The notes beneath the pieces were generated by a model. The model was not told the origin of the DNA and did no database searches. It saw only the letters and a list, made by a program, of their open reading frames with translations. Shown here piece after piece: positions 1 through 12,320 of a stretch of 64,000 bases of DNA. Both the position numbers and the translations under genes were made by a program. The DNA is taken from assembly GCA_905221605.1 (NCBI GenBank), contig CAJNDS010002306.1, positions 304,501-368,500 of the forward strand, given 5' to 3'. The number at the start of each line of letters is the position of its first letter. Position 1 is the first letter of the stretch. Source of the stretch: Symbiodinium natans. Lineage: Eukaryota; Sar; Dinophyceae; Suessiales; Symbiodiniaceae.

Positions 1-263
1 ATCCGTACTTGCTCCTTGGTCAAATGTTCACCCTCCCAAGTGCAGTGGGGCAGGTTCCAGCGCGGGTTCAACATCTGGTGTAACAGCCCTCCCCAGCCCC
101 TTCGCAGAAGTTGTGCGGGACTCTCGCCAATTTACGGGGGAGACTCAGCGTGCCAGGCTTGATGCGAGCCTCAAGGGCGTCTGTTGGAGAACATCATCAC
201 CCTTGTTCGGTGGGCTGCTTAGCAGTTGAGCATCCTGCGGATTTGCGCTCTGTCGCTACAGAA

Positions 264-305
<42 letters not shown>

Positions 306-1043
306 GTCAGAAAGAGAGAGAGAGAGAGATGGGTCGGACAGCTCCAGGGTCATGCAGGTTGTTTGTGTTTGGCAAACTTGAACGGCCTGGGCCTCAGTCT
401 CATGGAAAGGGGGCGTGGATCGGTTAGGCTGTCGGCTAGTTTGGTTGTTAATTCCCATGCCACCCTCCACTGTTCCCTTACTCCACAAGTATCTCAATGC
501 CATCGCTCCACAATTCTGGGGCGCACGGATCGCGCGGGGGCTTCGGCCCTCATGAAGTGAAGTGAAGTGAAGTGAAGTGAAGCGAAGAGCGAGAGAGCGA
601 AGAGCGAGAGAGCGAGAGAGCGAGAGAGCACGAGAGCACGAGAGAGAGGGAGCGAGAGAGAGACTGACCCCACCGGCCCACCGAACAGAGGCAAAAACCT
701 CCCAACCCGGGACGCCTACCAGGGGAATCCGCTTTCACACGAGACTGGAGACTTCCGGAACAGCGGGCCATCGTGGCCGGCGTCCTTCCGCAAGGGGGGG
801 CCTCTTCGCTGTGCAGAAGAAGAAGTGGAGGTGGACGTGGAAGTGGAAGTGGAAGTGGAAGGAGAAGTAGAAGTAGAAGCATAAGTAGAAGAAGAAGAAG
901 GAAAAGAAGAAGAAGAAGAAGAAGAAGAAGAAGAAGAAGAAGAAGAAGAAGAAGAAGAAGAAGAAGAAGAAGAAGAAGAAGAAGAAGAAGAAGAAGAAGA
1001 AGAAGAAGACACAGACTGCGCGCGAGAGAGCGAGAGAGCGAGA
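264..1043 (+). mobile_element. GA/GAA-bounded insertion in copy A
   Basis: This block is absent at the corresponding place in copy B (about 9585-9592), where the flanks join directly across a short GAGAGA tract. It begins with (AG)n at about 262-302, has a GAAGT tract at 556-580, several GAGAGAGCGA tracts, and a long AAG tract at about 880-1010. The GC-rich part before the AAG tract contains CTCTTCGCTGTGCAGAAG, also present next to the AAG tract at 13830-13850 inside the insertion of copy B. I see no transposase. A non-autonomous element whose ends or insertion sites are purine microsatellites is one reading; slippage expansion plus unrelated sequence is the alternative. Confidence 0.5.
880..1010 (+). 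repeat. (AAG)n microsatellite
   Basis: A nearly pure AAG/GAA trinucleotide tract of about 130 bp. It yields long arginine, lysine, glutamate, serine or phenylalanine runs in every frame, which should not be read as protein. Confidence 0.95.
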
Positions 1044-2904
1044 GTTCCTGGATTCCAAAGGCCCTTCTGCAGAGAAGGCTGACAAGGCGCTGACGTCACT
1101 GCCTGCACATGTGCACAGTTCACACATACTGCACCAGGATGCCACAAAGCTGCTCGTGGAACTTGGGTTGAATAGCGCAGCCGGTAGAGCCGACCATGCC
1201 ATCCACAGCTATGCAGGTGTACTTTGCACCGGTGGTACCGGGCGTGCCGTGTCCTCGCAAAGGCAGGGCCATGATTTCGAATGTTGGGAGTTGGCCCGGT
1301 GGCTTCGACAAGCTTGAGAGCAGCAAGGCTTTGGAAATGATTTGAGGTCAGCGTATCGTGGCAGAGAGGACATGCGTGGATAGTGCTCTCTGTTGGATGC
1401 ACTGGTTTGTTTTCCTTGGCCCCTTCTAGCAGATTCTAGCATCTGGGCTTATCACACTCTGAGGGTCACGGTCCAGGATTTTGACGGAACGCCGAATCCC
1501 GAATCACCCGGATCAGCTTTTGACAGCCCCGAGCCGAAATATGTTAGCAGCGTGAATCCAAGTGCCTTGGAGCTGCCAGGGCGCCGTCCCAAGAGGCCAG
1601 GGGGCAAGCGTGCAGTTTAGGGACAGGCCTTCAACATCATGGATAGATTGGCATCGTGGCAGCTGCGAGTCATTGAAAGACTGTAACGGATGTCGGATTG
1701 TGAAGCCCGACTGCGTATTTCCCGAACCCGTTCTTTTGAACAGGAGATATCAACGAGGCAGTTTATGCCTTCATGTGGGCTGCTTTGCCGCATACTGTAC
1801 GGCATTGACTCCTGCGTGCCGTGCAAGGCAGAATGGCGGCTTGCTGCCAACTTATACCGTCCAGCCGCCAATCCGTGCGCTGGTCTCAGAGGGCAGTTAT
1901 TGTTCTCTGACTAAAGTCTCATCGGCTGACTAAAGTCTCATCGGCTGGCACACTGTCCCCGGTTTGTCATTGGCAGGAGCGGACGATGGAATTTGTGAAG
2001 GTTACTAACCAGCAAAAGAAGGATGGGAGCCTGAAAGCCCAAGCCTAGAAACCCTATCGCTTTGTGATGAACCTGGGTTGACATGTGAGTTCTTACTCCC
2101 ATCCCACCGGCGGAGGTCACGGATGAAGCAGGAGGGATAGACTCGAAGCCCTGAACCATCTCCCAAGTAGGAGTATAGATGGCACTCCTCCGCCAAGGCA
2201 CCGGCCTCTTTCAGTGCGCCTCGCCAGAAGGCTGGCGCGGCCGATGTCGGATGGACTGTCGAAATTGCATTCCCCAGAGTATATCTCCTGATGTGTCGCG
2301 TACTGCTTGGGGAGAAGTCGGTTAGGTTCAAGGTTTAGGGCTTCACAGGGTTTATCATGTTCCCGCAGATTGGGGGGGTTCCTGAGGGATCAATCCCAAA
2401 ATTCCACCCCGCCCTGGTTCTTCTCAAGCCAGAGCCCAAACCTTCTCTCTTAGAGGTCTCACCTTCGGGCCAGGAAGCCTCAAACGAGATGCCTTGTTAA
2501 GGCCATGTAGATGGTGCCCGCCACACCCCCCGAGCTCAAAGTGAACAGGTCCTCTCCAAGCTCCACAGCGCCCTCGCACTCGAGGGGCTGTCGGAGGCGC
2601 CCGGGCAGCGTCTCATGATGCTGGAAGCCTCGAAGGTTTCAGTTTTAGATCCCTGGCCTTTGTCTTGCTGACCGAGCCGCTTGTGGCTTGGTTTGGGTGT
2701 AGGAGCTACTTTCTTGAAGCAGTCAACTGCATGTAGCAAGTCCTTTACTGGCCAAGCTGTGGTGTGTTCTCGCCACTCAGCTGTCGACCTTTGAGAAATC
2801 ATTGGCGAAGCCGCCGCCCCGTTTGTTGATGAATTGGGGATGACATTGGTCCAGCGTAGGCCATCCCCCGTTGCAGCTAAAGGAGGGAGTTGGCTTTGCA
2901 CAGT

Positions 2905-3102
2905 GAGTTCCAGGGCTTTGGATTACACTTAAAATTCAAGAGGGGGGAGTTCCGCAAGGATGCCGCCCGTCGGGTCATCGATGCGGTGGAACAGGTCTTT
3001 GACGAGCAGGCGCACTTCGAAGAACACTTCGGTGGATCTATTTGTCGGCATTTACTGCAGCAAGCAAGAAAGCTCATGAAACCCAGACGTGCTGCCCACA
3101 TC
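2905..3102 (+). pseudogene. Conserved reading-frame fragment of the duplicated segment (A)
   Basis: The + frame reads through motifs such as RRVIDAVEQVFDEQ, EEHFGGSICRHLL and ARKLMKPRR. Copy B (11505-11683) keeps nearly the same peptide (RRVIDAVEEVFDEQ, EEHFGGSFCRHLL) but has lost one base near 11541 relative to A, breaking the frame upstream of that motif. Preservation of the peptide suggests an ancestral exon, and the frameshift suggests at least copy B has decayed. I do not recognise the family; helical, charged composition is all that can be said. Confidence 0.4.
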
Positions 3103-3289
3103 TCCCTACTAATTCCCCAGAGCGAGATGCCGTCCTTGGGGCTGGAGAGACGGATGCTAGCACCAGCTGGTTTGCACCATCGCCATGAGCATCATATACT
3201 CCACATGGGCTCAAGTACCAAGTAGCAACATCATGAAATTTTCATAGTCGTTCCGTGAATGTCGGATTCTTATGCTTCTCACTGAAGCC

Positions 3290-3365
3290 CCAATGTCGAG
3301 GAAGCGGAGCAGGAGCCCAGGCCTGCCCCGAAGGCCCGCTTGCTCAGTACCTCTGGGTAAATGTG
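3290..3365 (+). pseudogene. Conserved reading-frame fragment (EEAEQE...APKARLL)
   Basis: After an AG that could be an acceptor, both copies (also 11900-11985) read a short acidic/basic peptide containing EAEQE and RPAPKARLL, ending at the same TAA. No family recognised. It may be a terminal exon remnant. In copy B the GA-tract-bounded insertion begins just downstream. Confidence 0.3.
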
Positions 3366-4412
3366 AAGCGAGAGACCGTGAGAGTGCGGATGTGCCGGAT
3401 GGGCCGGATCTGAGTCTCAACCTGCTCGGAACACGTGTCATGTTGCACAGCCAGGTGTACGAGTTCAATGACGCATCGCCCACGACAGAGGCCGAAAGCC
3501 CGAGTGCTCCCACCGAGGCCAGAGAAGCTCTATCTGACCTTGACATGCTGGTTATTTTAATCGGTGTGGGATGGTTCTTTCCTTAGCGCATCAGAATGCT
3601 TGTCGTAGGCTCAAGCTGAGCAATTCTTTACGCCCTTTACATCCTGCTGAAGCTCTTTGTCCCGTTACAGCCGCCCGACATAGTACTGTCATGTCTTGCA
3701 AGACTTGTCGACCCAGGTGTATTTCTGTATCTCTGTGTCTACTAGATGTACTCTATGTACTTGTACAGTACCAGACTTCGTTACGCGTTTTCAGCTTTTG
3801 GCTACTACTGCTTCGTAGATACGTAGCTCAAACTGGTGTTGCATAACTGGTATTGAGTAGTCCATTCGAATGGACGTTTTTTTTTTTATCTACATTGTAC
3901 ATGGCGGTGGAAGAGAGGTGCCGATTGGCGAGCTGAACGACTGCTTTGCCGAGGCTGCCGCAGTCAGAGTCTCAAGCGATCTGAGCTTGCTTGTAGCGAG
4001 AGGACCACTCATGTCGGATCTGTTGTACTGCTGGCCTGTGCAGTTTCAAGTGTTGTAGGGCCGCACAGGTTGCTGATTGCCAGCAGACAGATTTCTAGCT
4101 AAAGCTTCGTGGAAGGCTGAGCCCGCCGAAGAGGCGGTTGCTCAGCAAGGCGCAGCTGATTTTGCAGAGACGAATCCTCCACTGAAACCTGCCTGGGCCT
4201 GCTTGGTCCACGCTCATCGTCCAAGACGCCTCAACCTCTGCAGTATGAGCCTCTCCCACACATCAATTGAGGAGTGCATTCTTACTGGTGCTGCCATGGC
4301 TTGTGCTCCTGCCAGATGCTGCTGTGGACGAAGCTCGCCTCAGGAGATGCGAGCAGGGGAGATTGTATGGGGCAGTGGTAGGGAGTCCCAGGAAGGCGCT
4401 GAACTTCCTTGC

Positions 4413-4457
4413 AACCCTAAACCCGAAACCCTAAACCCTAAACCCGAAACCCTAAAC
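4413..4457 (+). repeat. Interstitial telomere-type array (CCCTAAA strand)
   Basis: Degenerate CCCTAAA/CCCGAAA units. The same position in copy B (17596-17641) also holds a CCCTAAA array of different length, so this array predates the duplication. Confidence 0.9.
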
Positions 4458-4562
4458 CTCTGCAGGGAGGGCCCAGCCAAGCTGCAGGACGGAGGCTAAA
4501 ACGGCAGCGGAAGATGGCGCTCTCCAGGAGGCTTTGGGTTTGATGTTTGAAAAAATCCCTAT

Positions 4563-4583
4563 AGGGTTTAGGGTTTAGGGTTT
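4563..4583 (+). repeat. Interstitial telomere-type array (TTTAGGG strand)
   Basis: Three TTTAGGG units following about 105 bp of sequence after the CCCTAAA array at 4413-4457. Copy B has no array at this point (about 17752), so it was gained in A or lost in B. AT- and C-rich sequence with ATATGATACTATAATGG motifs follows to about 4680. Confidence 0.9.
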
Positions 4584-4887
4584 ATATACCCCGCTAATAT
4601 TAAATACCCCCCCCCATATGATACTATAATGGGGTTCATATGATGTTAGGGGGGGTTATTTTTCGTAGGGGGAGGGGATTTCTGTACTTAAGGTCCAGGA
4701 TGTCCCCCAAGTGCCTTCGTTGCCATCAGGTGCCCGAGTCTGAGGAGCCGGCCCGCGGCTCAGGGGAGTAGAAGAAAGCTGGAGCACCAAAGCAACAACC
4801 CCTGAGAGCTCCTCTAAGGCAAGAGGGTCCGAAGCTAGTTGTAAAGGTTTGGGTTCTGAGGTCTGAGGCTTAACTATTTGTTTGCAG

Positions 4888-5010
4888 TCATAAGCAGGAG
4901 TCGGAAATCGAGTTCACGAGCGACGACGACGACGAGTTTGTGGTCGCAGACACGGTGGCAGATGAGGCAGGGCTGCTGGTGGAGGATCTTCTGGGTGCGA
5001 GGTTTGCACT
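4888..5010 (+). CDS. Candidate acidic exon, copy A
   Basis: Bounded by TTTGCAG and the donor-like GTAAGA at 5011. The frame reads KQESEIEFTSDDDDEFVV, then ADTVADEAGLLVEDLLGA. Copy B (18562-18641) keeps KEDSEIELASDDEFEV and AAEAG, differing by an in-frame 6-nt deletion of two Asp codons and many third-position changes, which supports coding history. The acidic, Ser-rich composition is typical of disordered linkers; no family recognised. Downstream exons of this gene in copy A are uncertain. Confidence 0.5.
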
Positions 5011-5224
5011 GTAAGATTAAGGGCTTGCCGTCTGCACGCGTTTGTACCGGCGCGCCGCACGTCTGTGGCACGCCTTGTGACCCGGAACGAGAGTCGTTAT
5101 TCCCCTCCAACATACCTGACTTCCATGTCAATGCATTCGTAGAAGTTTAATTCAGATTCTGACAAGTCGTTTCCCTCAGCTTTTTGAACCTCCAGCGACG
5201 TGGATCCTTCAAGACGGTGATTGC

Positions 5225-5580
5225 AATTGTCTCAGGTGCTGACGTCGGCTACTTGCTTGCACAACTCTCGGATTTAGGTTTGCAGGACTAGCGGAAGCCG
5301 AGGGACCTGGGGCTTAGTGTGCCTACTTGCTTTCGGGGTTGGATCGCGATACACTGCGCGTGTTGCAGTAGCAGCTCTCGCGGGTTAGCATGCGGCAGCT
5401 TGCTGCTGGGGAGTCGCATTTGCTTGTTTGGACAGCTTCATCATATCATCTGCAGCTGCACATGCGCAACTGTCGGAGGTTTTTTCACGTGCAGCGGGCG
5501 CAGAGGCTGAATCTGAGCTATGCCGTCAAAAAGCACCAGGAGATCTTTTTTCCTTTTGTCTCATGCTGACGCCTGCCTTC
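5225..5580 (+). pseudogene. Conserved but disrupted reading frames (A)
   Basis: After CTCAG at about 5235 the frame reads GADVGYLLAQLSDLG. In copy B (18967 on) the same peptide starts ADVGYLLA but then meets TAG. Further on, both copies conserve a frame containing VFSRA, GAEAE and CRQKAPGDL (A 5475-5580, B 19275-19385). Substitutions fall about equally on the three codon positions, so selection for protein is not evident. Best seen as remnants of a duplicated gene. Confidence 0.35.
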
Positions 5581-6339
5581 GGATCCCTCAAATAATATAA
5601 ATGGGGGGAGCGGGGGAACTCTTGGAGATGGAGCTTTTCTCTGCGGCCAGTGTAGCACTGCCTTGACACGTGTGCTACTCACGCGGACTTGGGGCCCTCA
5701 CAGGAGAGCAAGGGGGACGCAGTGGCGGGCCCGAAGGCATGAACTGTTGCAGGAAAAGAGCACAGCGTTTCAAAGATGGTTCAAGGAACAGGACCTACAT
5801 TCGCAGCTGATTGCTCAAAAACACCTAGGTTGAGTTCCCTTCAACAGCGCAAACACATTGACAAACCCTAGCCTTAGCTAAACGAATCCATGTGCGAAGC
5901 CGAAGCCCGAATACTCGTGGTCGAACTCTGACAAATGCCTTGAATTTGCCAGGCAAGCTCGAGCTCAATGGGTGAGTGAAGCAGTCATCACACTGAGATC
6001 TAAACCTCCACGATGTACATCTGTCAATTCGACAGTCTTGCTGTATTGTTCAGGCTTTTCCACTGTTAGGATGCGGCTTGGCTTAAAGGCTTGGAGATGC
6101 GTGCACTCTGCGACAAAGTCGCGCGCGGCAATATCCGCGCTGGGTGTGTGCGTGCTCCCAGGGGTTACTGCCAGGCTGCAAGATTATTGAACTTGATGCC
6201 ACCGGAGAAGATGACATGTTCCAGTCCCTGCTCTACCTTTGCGAGTTTTACGTTTGCTAAGCGATACGACGATACAGCGTTAGGTGTGGAGGGTTCGTTG
6301 CAATCGGATTTTCGCCTGTTCTGACTTGGATTCTGCATA

Positions 6340-7225
6340 ATCTGGTGCTTTAGTGATCTACACCCTCTTTTGTGCAGATTTGGCTCAGAAAGCGCAGGTG
6401 ACAAAGGATTGACAGTTGCACAGGCGTTTGAACATAATAAACTTTTAAAGCCTTCATTCCTACGCTCTCGCTTGACCGTCACTTGTTGGCTGGCATCGAG
6501 GAGGACCATGTGGCTCATTAAAAGAGAGTCAAGAAAGCGGTCAAGATTCTTATGCCACGCAAACCTTGTGCGTCAAGCCAACAAACACTGCGAGGTGTGC
6601 AATTAAGGATGACCATAGGGCCAGCACATGTGGCTAGAGAGTCCTTGAACGGTCTGCGCGCATTGGAGCTGCCAGACCTCAATGTGCACGTGCCTTTTGC
6701 TGCCGAAGTGGTTTGTTCTTTCGTGAGGATGGGTCGTGGGCGAGGCCCTGCCGAGTTCATCCTGCCCCCCATCGAGAAGGCACCGTGCCCGGAGACAACG
6801 CTGACAGCACAGTGGGCATGAGTACTCGCCTTTTGTGAAGAGCAGGGCGGCAATGTCCTCTGTACAGGTTCAGGTTGCCGCGTTCGCACTTCATGGAGTA
6901 TCTTCACATTGGGATGAACCGCGGGCCCTTCGCCAGCTGTGTTCTGAGCTGGACCCAAGTAGGACCAAGTAGTCGGAGCTGAGACCTCTATCCACGAACC
7001 TTGCTTCGAACTGCCAGCGCGAAGGCGGCGATGACAACAACAGACCCCAGGCCTTGGGCCTGTTTTCAGGCTTACAGGAGAACAGAGGCATGATCGTATT
7101 CTCATGCGTTTTGCTAGGCCCCTCCCCCCGGCCCAAGTACACTTGGCCCTAGGCCGTTGACCATCGTAGCTATATTTTTAAATACTTGTAGGTGCCAACC
7201 GCGACACTGCCTACAATGCCTACAC
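6340..7225. other. Unassigned sequence after copy A
   Basis: Ordinary mixed sequence. A minus-strand frame of 195 codons (6518-7105) exists, but its composition is not convincingly protein-like and it has no recognisable motif, so no gene is called. Confidence 0.4.
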
Positions 7226-7228
7226 TTA

Positions 7229-7306
7229 CGGAACCCTAAACCCTCCTAAACCCTTTAAACCCTAAACTGGCCCTAAACCCTAAACCCTAAACCCTAAACC
7301 CTAAAC
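7229..7306 (+). repeat. Interstitial telomere-type array (CCCTAAA strand)
   Basis: Imperfect then perfect CCCTAAA units ending in CCGAAAACC. Confidence 0.95.
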
Positions 7307-7609
7307 CGAAAACCGGACCAGGAAACTACACATCGCTTGCATATGTCCTCCTGGTTTGCCCCATGCCGCCCCCTTTTTGTACCAGGTCACGAAATGGGGT
7401 AGGGTCCACTTAGGGTCCTGCCCATCTTCCAAACAACTTCGTCACCTCACTATAGACCCTATATACCCCGACCTACAGACCCCTTAGGCCGGCACCAACT
7501 TGAGTTGAACAATCGCACTTCCACATGATACTGATACTCGTTTGAGTCTTATAGGGCGCTTGAAGTTGCACCACTTGGGAACACATTGCGTATGCGGGCT
7601 TGGAACACG

Positions 7610-8040
7610 GTTTTCATGTTTAGGGTCTTTAGGGGTTCGTAGGGTTTAGGGCCGTTAGGGATCAGGACTTTTTGGGTTCAGGGCTTTGGGCGCTCATAGC
7701 TTCAACGGTTTAGGTCTTTTGGGGTTTGTCGTTCAGGGCTCCTGGGTGTTCACAAGGTTTATGCCTTCTAGGGTTGAAGGCATTGGGGATTGACAAGGCT
7801 TTCGGATGTTTAGGTTCAGGGGGTCCCTGAAGCCTCAACCCTAAACCCTGGGGGTTCATAAGGGGCTTGTCGGGTTTAGGGCTTCCGGGTTTATAGGGTT
7901 CAGGGCTTATGGGGTTTGGGCTTGCGGCTTTGTGGTACGTAGGTGTCTTGGATTCATAGGGTTTTGTTCAAGGACTAAGGCATTTGGGCTCAAGAGGGTT
8001 TGAAGCTATTAGGGTTTGGGGCTTTGGGGGGTTAAAGGGC
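7610..8040 (+). repeat. Highly degenerate TTTAGGG-like tract
   Basis: About 430 bp in which pieces such as TTTAGGG, TTCAGGGCTT, GGGTTTAGGGC and TTTGGGG recur every 10-20 bp without a fixed period. It looks like an old telomere-type array broken up by point mutation and slippage. It has no coding features. Confidence 0.6.
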
Positions 8041-8509
8041 TGATGGATTTGGTTGAGATTGAGATACACCCAGTCTCATGCAGATAACTTGCTTGCTGTT
8101 TCGTATAATTTCATACAGTATCTACTTTCTCTGAATGGTACATGTACGACAGTTCATACGGATATGGAATCAACATGCTACGTACATGCACAATCAAATC
8201 TCTTGGAACCCACGGTCAATTCCCACATGTGCTGTCCTTGTAGGGCTTCTCGGGTTCAGGGTTAGCGTACGCTGCAGCATTCTTTGTTTTAGGTAGCTTG
8301 CCGGCAGTTGATGAAAGCTGTCGTCTCTTTGCCAGGCACAAGGCTCCCAAGACCTCCTCCTTGCCGCCAGTCCCCTCGATGCCCTCCACCTTCACGGAGG
8401 TGCGGGATGGAAGTCCGTGGAAGAGGTAATGACGAAACCCTGAAACAAGAAGTTCCCTTACCTGCACAGTCAATCTGGGGAAAGACTGTATGGACCTGAC
8501 AGTCAGCGC

Positions 8510-8830
8510 GCTTACCCGTCCCCCTCAACCCTCGACACCCAACCCAGAACCCTCCAAAACCCTCCAGCCCGCAAAGCCTTCCGAGGCCGACTCCTCAGAA
8601 CGCCAGCGCAGCGCCCGCCCTGCCAGGTCGGAGGGTCCGCCACAAGACCTCCGAACCCCCCCGCCGAAAAACTCACCCCGCGCAAAACCTCAGACCATTC
8701 AGCCCTCCAAACTCCGAGCCACAAAGGCGCTCGAAAGCCTCAAGCCCTAAAGGCTCTCAACACTCTACACACTCCCAACCGCCCTAAACCTCAGCTCAAA
8801 CCAGCCGGTGTCAGATTTCGCCCAGCCGCC
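8510..8830 (+). other. C-rich degenerate CCCTAAA-like tract
   Basis: CCCTCAACCC, CCCTCCAAAACCC and similar pieces over about 300 bp, with low G on this strand. The open frames here (proline-, serine- and lysine-rich) follow from composition; I see no gene. Confidence 0.5.
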
Positions 8831-11504
8831 GACCTCAGAAACGGTGAAGCCGCAGTCCGTCCCTCAGCTTGTCCTTCTTTCCGCTTCTTTGTTTTCGGGG
8901 CTTTTGGCTGTCTTCCAGTCAAAAACTCAGGGACTTGGACCCTAGGAGGGCAAAAGCGCAGACGTTCCCAGAGACTCCGGGTTGCCGCCTGTTGTTGGCG
9001 CATGGCACTACCCATTGTCCTCGGTTCGCCGGGGAGAGACAAGCAGGCACTCAACAGCTCCTCAAGCTTCAAGGCCTCGTCTCCCGAAGTGCTCCGCTGC
9101 GACCAGCCTCAAGAAAGGAGACGGCGCCACCGCCACAGCCGCCACCGCAGCAGCTGAAAGGTCGAGCGCGGCCGCATCCGTACTTGCTCCTTGGTCAAAT
9201 GTTCATAGCAAGTTTTTCATAGCAAGTGCAGTGGGGCAGGTTCCCGCAGAGGTTTTGTGGAACCCTCGCCAATGTACGGGGGGAGAATCGCTTCTGTGTC
9301 GTTGAAAGAAGCTCGAAGCCCCAAGGTCTCCAAGGTCTCCTGAGGAACCTGCACCTAGACAGTGTGTTCTTGGGAGCCTTCAGACCGACTGTGCCAGGCT
9401 TGATGCAAGCCTCAAGGGCTTCTGTTGGAGAACGTCCTTCGAAAAGATACGCCACTTGGGCAGAATGTCAACAGCGTTCAATAGCAGCACTTTGAACCGT
9501 TGCTTGCTCCATTGTAGTGGGGCGTGCCTATTGCCTAACAGCCGGGCATCCTTTTGATGTGCTCTTCTGCTACATTCTGCTACTCAGAGAGAGAGCTTCC
9601 TTGATTCCAAAGGCCCTTCTGCAGAAAAGGCTGACAAGGCGCCGAAGTCACTGCGTACCAGTTTACACATACTGCACAAGGACGTCACACATTGGCGCCT
9701 AGGTTGTCTCATCTTTCTGCTATATGCGTTTGTGTGCGTGATGTCTTTCGAGCACACTCCATGTCCACATGACCGACACAGCCCGGCACTGAAGAAGAAA
9801 TGGCTTGAAGGTGACCGTGCTGCAGCAGGATGTAGTGGTTATCGCCTAGCAGTACATGGCCGACCACGTCAGTGTCGGTTCGCATCCTGAGACAGCCACA
9901 GCTCTGCAGGTGTACTTCGCGCCGGTGGTACCGGGCGTGCCATGTCCTCGCAAAGGCAGGGTAGGAATGTTGGGACTTTTGAAGTGGTGTCAGGGCAGCG
10001 TCTCGTGGCAGAGAGGAGACGTAGAGACAGTGCCCTCTGTTGGGTGCACTGGTTTGGCTTGGCCTCTTCTAGCAGATTCTAGCAGATCCTCCTGGACTTG
10101 GTACAACCTGAGGTTCACTCCAGGATTTTGCCTGACCACTCAGACCAGCTTCTGACAGCCCTAGCCCGAACATGTCAGCACCGTGAACCCAAGCTCAACA
10201 GCCAAAAGCAGAGCTTTTAGACTTTAGACTCAGCCTTGGAGCTTTGCCAGGCCGCCGTCCTAGAAGGCCGGGGAGCAGTGCAAAGAACTCATGCAATCTA
10301 AAAGTCAAGACGAGTGGTTCTGCTTTTCTGCGTGCCTTCTTGCTGCTTACTGTATCTTTGCTGACTCACGTCTGCCGCGCAAGGCAGAATGGTGGCTTGC
10401 TACCGCTGCCAACTTACACAGTGCAGCCACCGATTAGTGTGCTGGTCTCAGGAGTGAAATCTGATCAACTAGCAACATGTCACGAGCAGACGATGGAACT
10501 TTTGAAGCTCGTTTGCCAGCAAGGAAGGATGGTACCCTGAATTTCAGGGAAATCCCCCAAGCCTTGAAACTCTAGCGGCCCTGGCACCTCTTGATGAGCT
10601 CGGCATGTGAGCTCTTCTAAACCTCAATGTGCATCCCACAGGCGGAGGTCAAGGATGAAGCAGGAGATCTCCCAACTAGCTTCGTGGCCGCCGCCACTGT
10701 GACGCCTCCTCCGCCAAGGCACCGGCCTCTCCCAGTGCGCCTCGCCAGAAGGCTGGCGCGGCCGTAGAGCTTGCAACGATCCAACCCCTAAAGCCTAAAC
10801 TCTAGACTCTAAGTTCTAAGAGGGGGGGGGGGTCTCGGGGGCCGACTTCGGGCGACGCATACCACTCCTCTTTTGCTCGAGCTTCTGCTCGGGAGCTGTA
10901 GGTTGAGGTTCAAGGTTTGGGGCTTCACAGGGTTTATCATGTTCCCATAGCTTGGGGGGTTCTAAAGAGATCAATTTCAAAAGTCCACCCCGCCCTGTTT
11001 CTTCCCAAACAAGAGCCCAAAGCTTCTCTCTTAGAGGTCTTGCTTGTTGAGACACCTTCACGCCAAGAAGCCTCAAAAGAGAGGCCTTTTCGAGGCCATG
11101 TAGATGGTACCGGCCAACCCCCAAGAACAGGTCCTCTCCAAGCTCCACACCGTTCTCGCACTCGAGGGGCTACCGGAGGCACCGGGGAGCCTCGCATGGT
11201 GCTCGCAGGTTCCAGTTGTAGACCCCTGGCCCTGTTGTCTTACTGACCGAGCCACAACCGTCGACGTCGGAGTCCCGCCCCCACCATAGTTGCAAACTCA
11301 CCACGCCTCCTTTGACCAATGCACCCTAGCCATGAGAGCGTTTGTCTAGACCGACACCGGGGCTGCGAGTGTAGCTTTGTGGTTTGCGGCTGCGGTTGAA
11401 GCCGCATAGCCGTGTCGCGGCGTGGTGTTGCCGGGTCGTCGCGTGGTGTAACTTGCGTGTAGCTTGCTATTGGTGAGTTGTCAAAAAGCTGGTCGATAGG
11501 CCCA

Positions 11505-11683
11505 GGGCTTTGGATTACACTTAACATTCTATTGGGGAGTTGCGCCAGGATGTCGCCCGTCGGGTGATCGATGCGGTGGAAGAAGTCTTTGACGAGCAGG
11601 CGCCCCTCGAAGAACACTTCGGTGGATCTTTTTGTCGGCACTTATTGCTCCGAGCAAGAAAGCTCATGAAACCCAGACGCGTG
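11505..11683 (+). pseudogene. Copy B counterpart of the VIDAVE exon fragment, frameshifted
   Basis: Aligns base by base with 2905-3102. One base is missing in the GGGGAGTT stretch near 11541, which takes the RRVIDAVEEVFDEQ frame out of register with the preceding GFGLHL frame. Downstream residues remain similar to copy A. Confidence 0.45.
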
Positions 11684-11997
11684 CCCACCTCTCCTTAGTA
11701 CGCCCCAGAGCGAGATGCCGTCTAGTCACTAGCCGCTATAGCCTTCGGCATGGCGCTTGGGGCTGGAGAGACGGATGCGAGCACCGATTTCTTTGCGCCA
11801 TCGCCATGAGGCATCATCTGATACCCCACATGGCGCGAGTACCACGTAGCGACGTCAATGGGGTTTTCATATTCGTTCCCTCAATGTCGGGTTCTTATGC
11901 CTGTCACTCAAGCCCCGATGTCCAGGAAGCGGAGCAGGAGCTCAGGCCTGCCCCGAAGGCCCGCTTGCTCACTGCATCTGGGTAAATGTGAAGCGAG

Positions 11998-11999
11998 CA

Positions 12000-12038
<39 letters not shown>

Positions 12039-12270
12039 CGCGCGCCCCTAGGGGCGGCCTCTCCTTCGGGGGGGGCCATGCGTGCGGGAGAGAGAGAGAG
12101 AGACAGACAGAGAGAGGGAGGGAGAGGGAGGGAGGGAGAGAGAGTCACGCGAAAACTGACCCGGTTGAGCACGCCCATCGGGGTTTCTTGAGGGCTACGT
12201 CGGCTACGTGCACAGGAAGGAAGGAAGGAAGGAAGGAAGAGAGAGAGAGAGAGAGAGAGAGTGCCGCATG

Positions 12271-12320
<50 letters not shown>

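Larger units (their letters stand above)
1..6250. repeat. Segmental duplication, copy A (truncated by window start)
   Basis: Collinear with 9175-21495. Matching blocks, A then B: 1-60/9176-9245; 1043-1135/9592-9690; 1195-1290/9890-9960; 1400-1640/10040-10270; 1780-1900/10340-10460; 2190-2240/10706-10765; 2320-2480/10895-11080; 2905-3100/11500-11680; 3290-3365/11890-11990; 3395-3530/13990-14130; 3895-3985/14620-14700; 3990-4060/17050-17110; 4090-4540/17120-17750; 4720-5155/18310-18775; 5225-5720/18955-19580; 5960-6240/21150-21470. Divergence is high, with many indels, so this is an old duplication. A lacks most of the insertions seen in B but carries its own 780-bp GA/GAA-bounded insertion (264-1043). 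Confidence 0.85.

Noticed and set aside
716-1402. 228-codon minus-strand frame rich in Ser, and matching Phe- and Arg-rich frames
   Set aside because: Produced by the (AAG)n tract; every frame of the tract is open.
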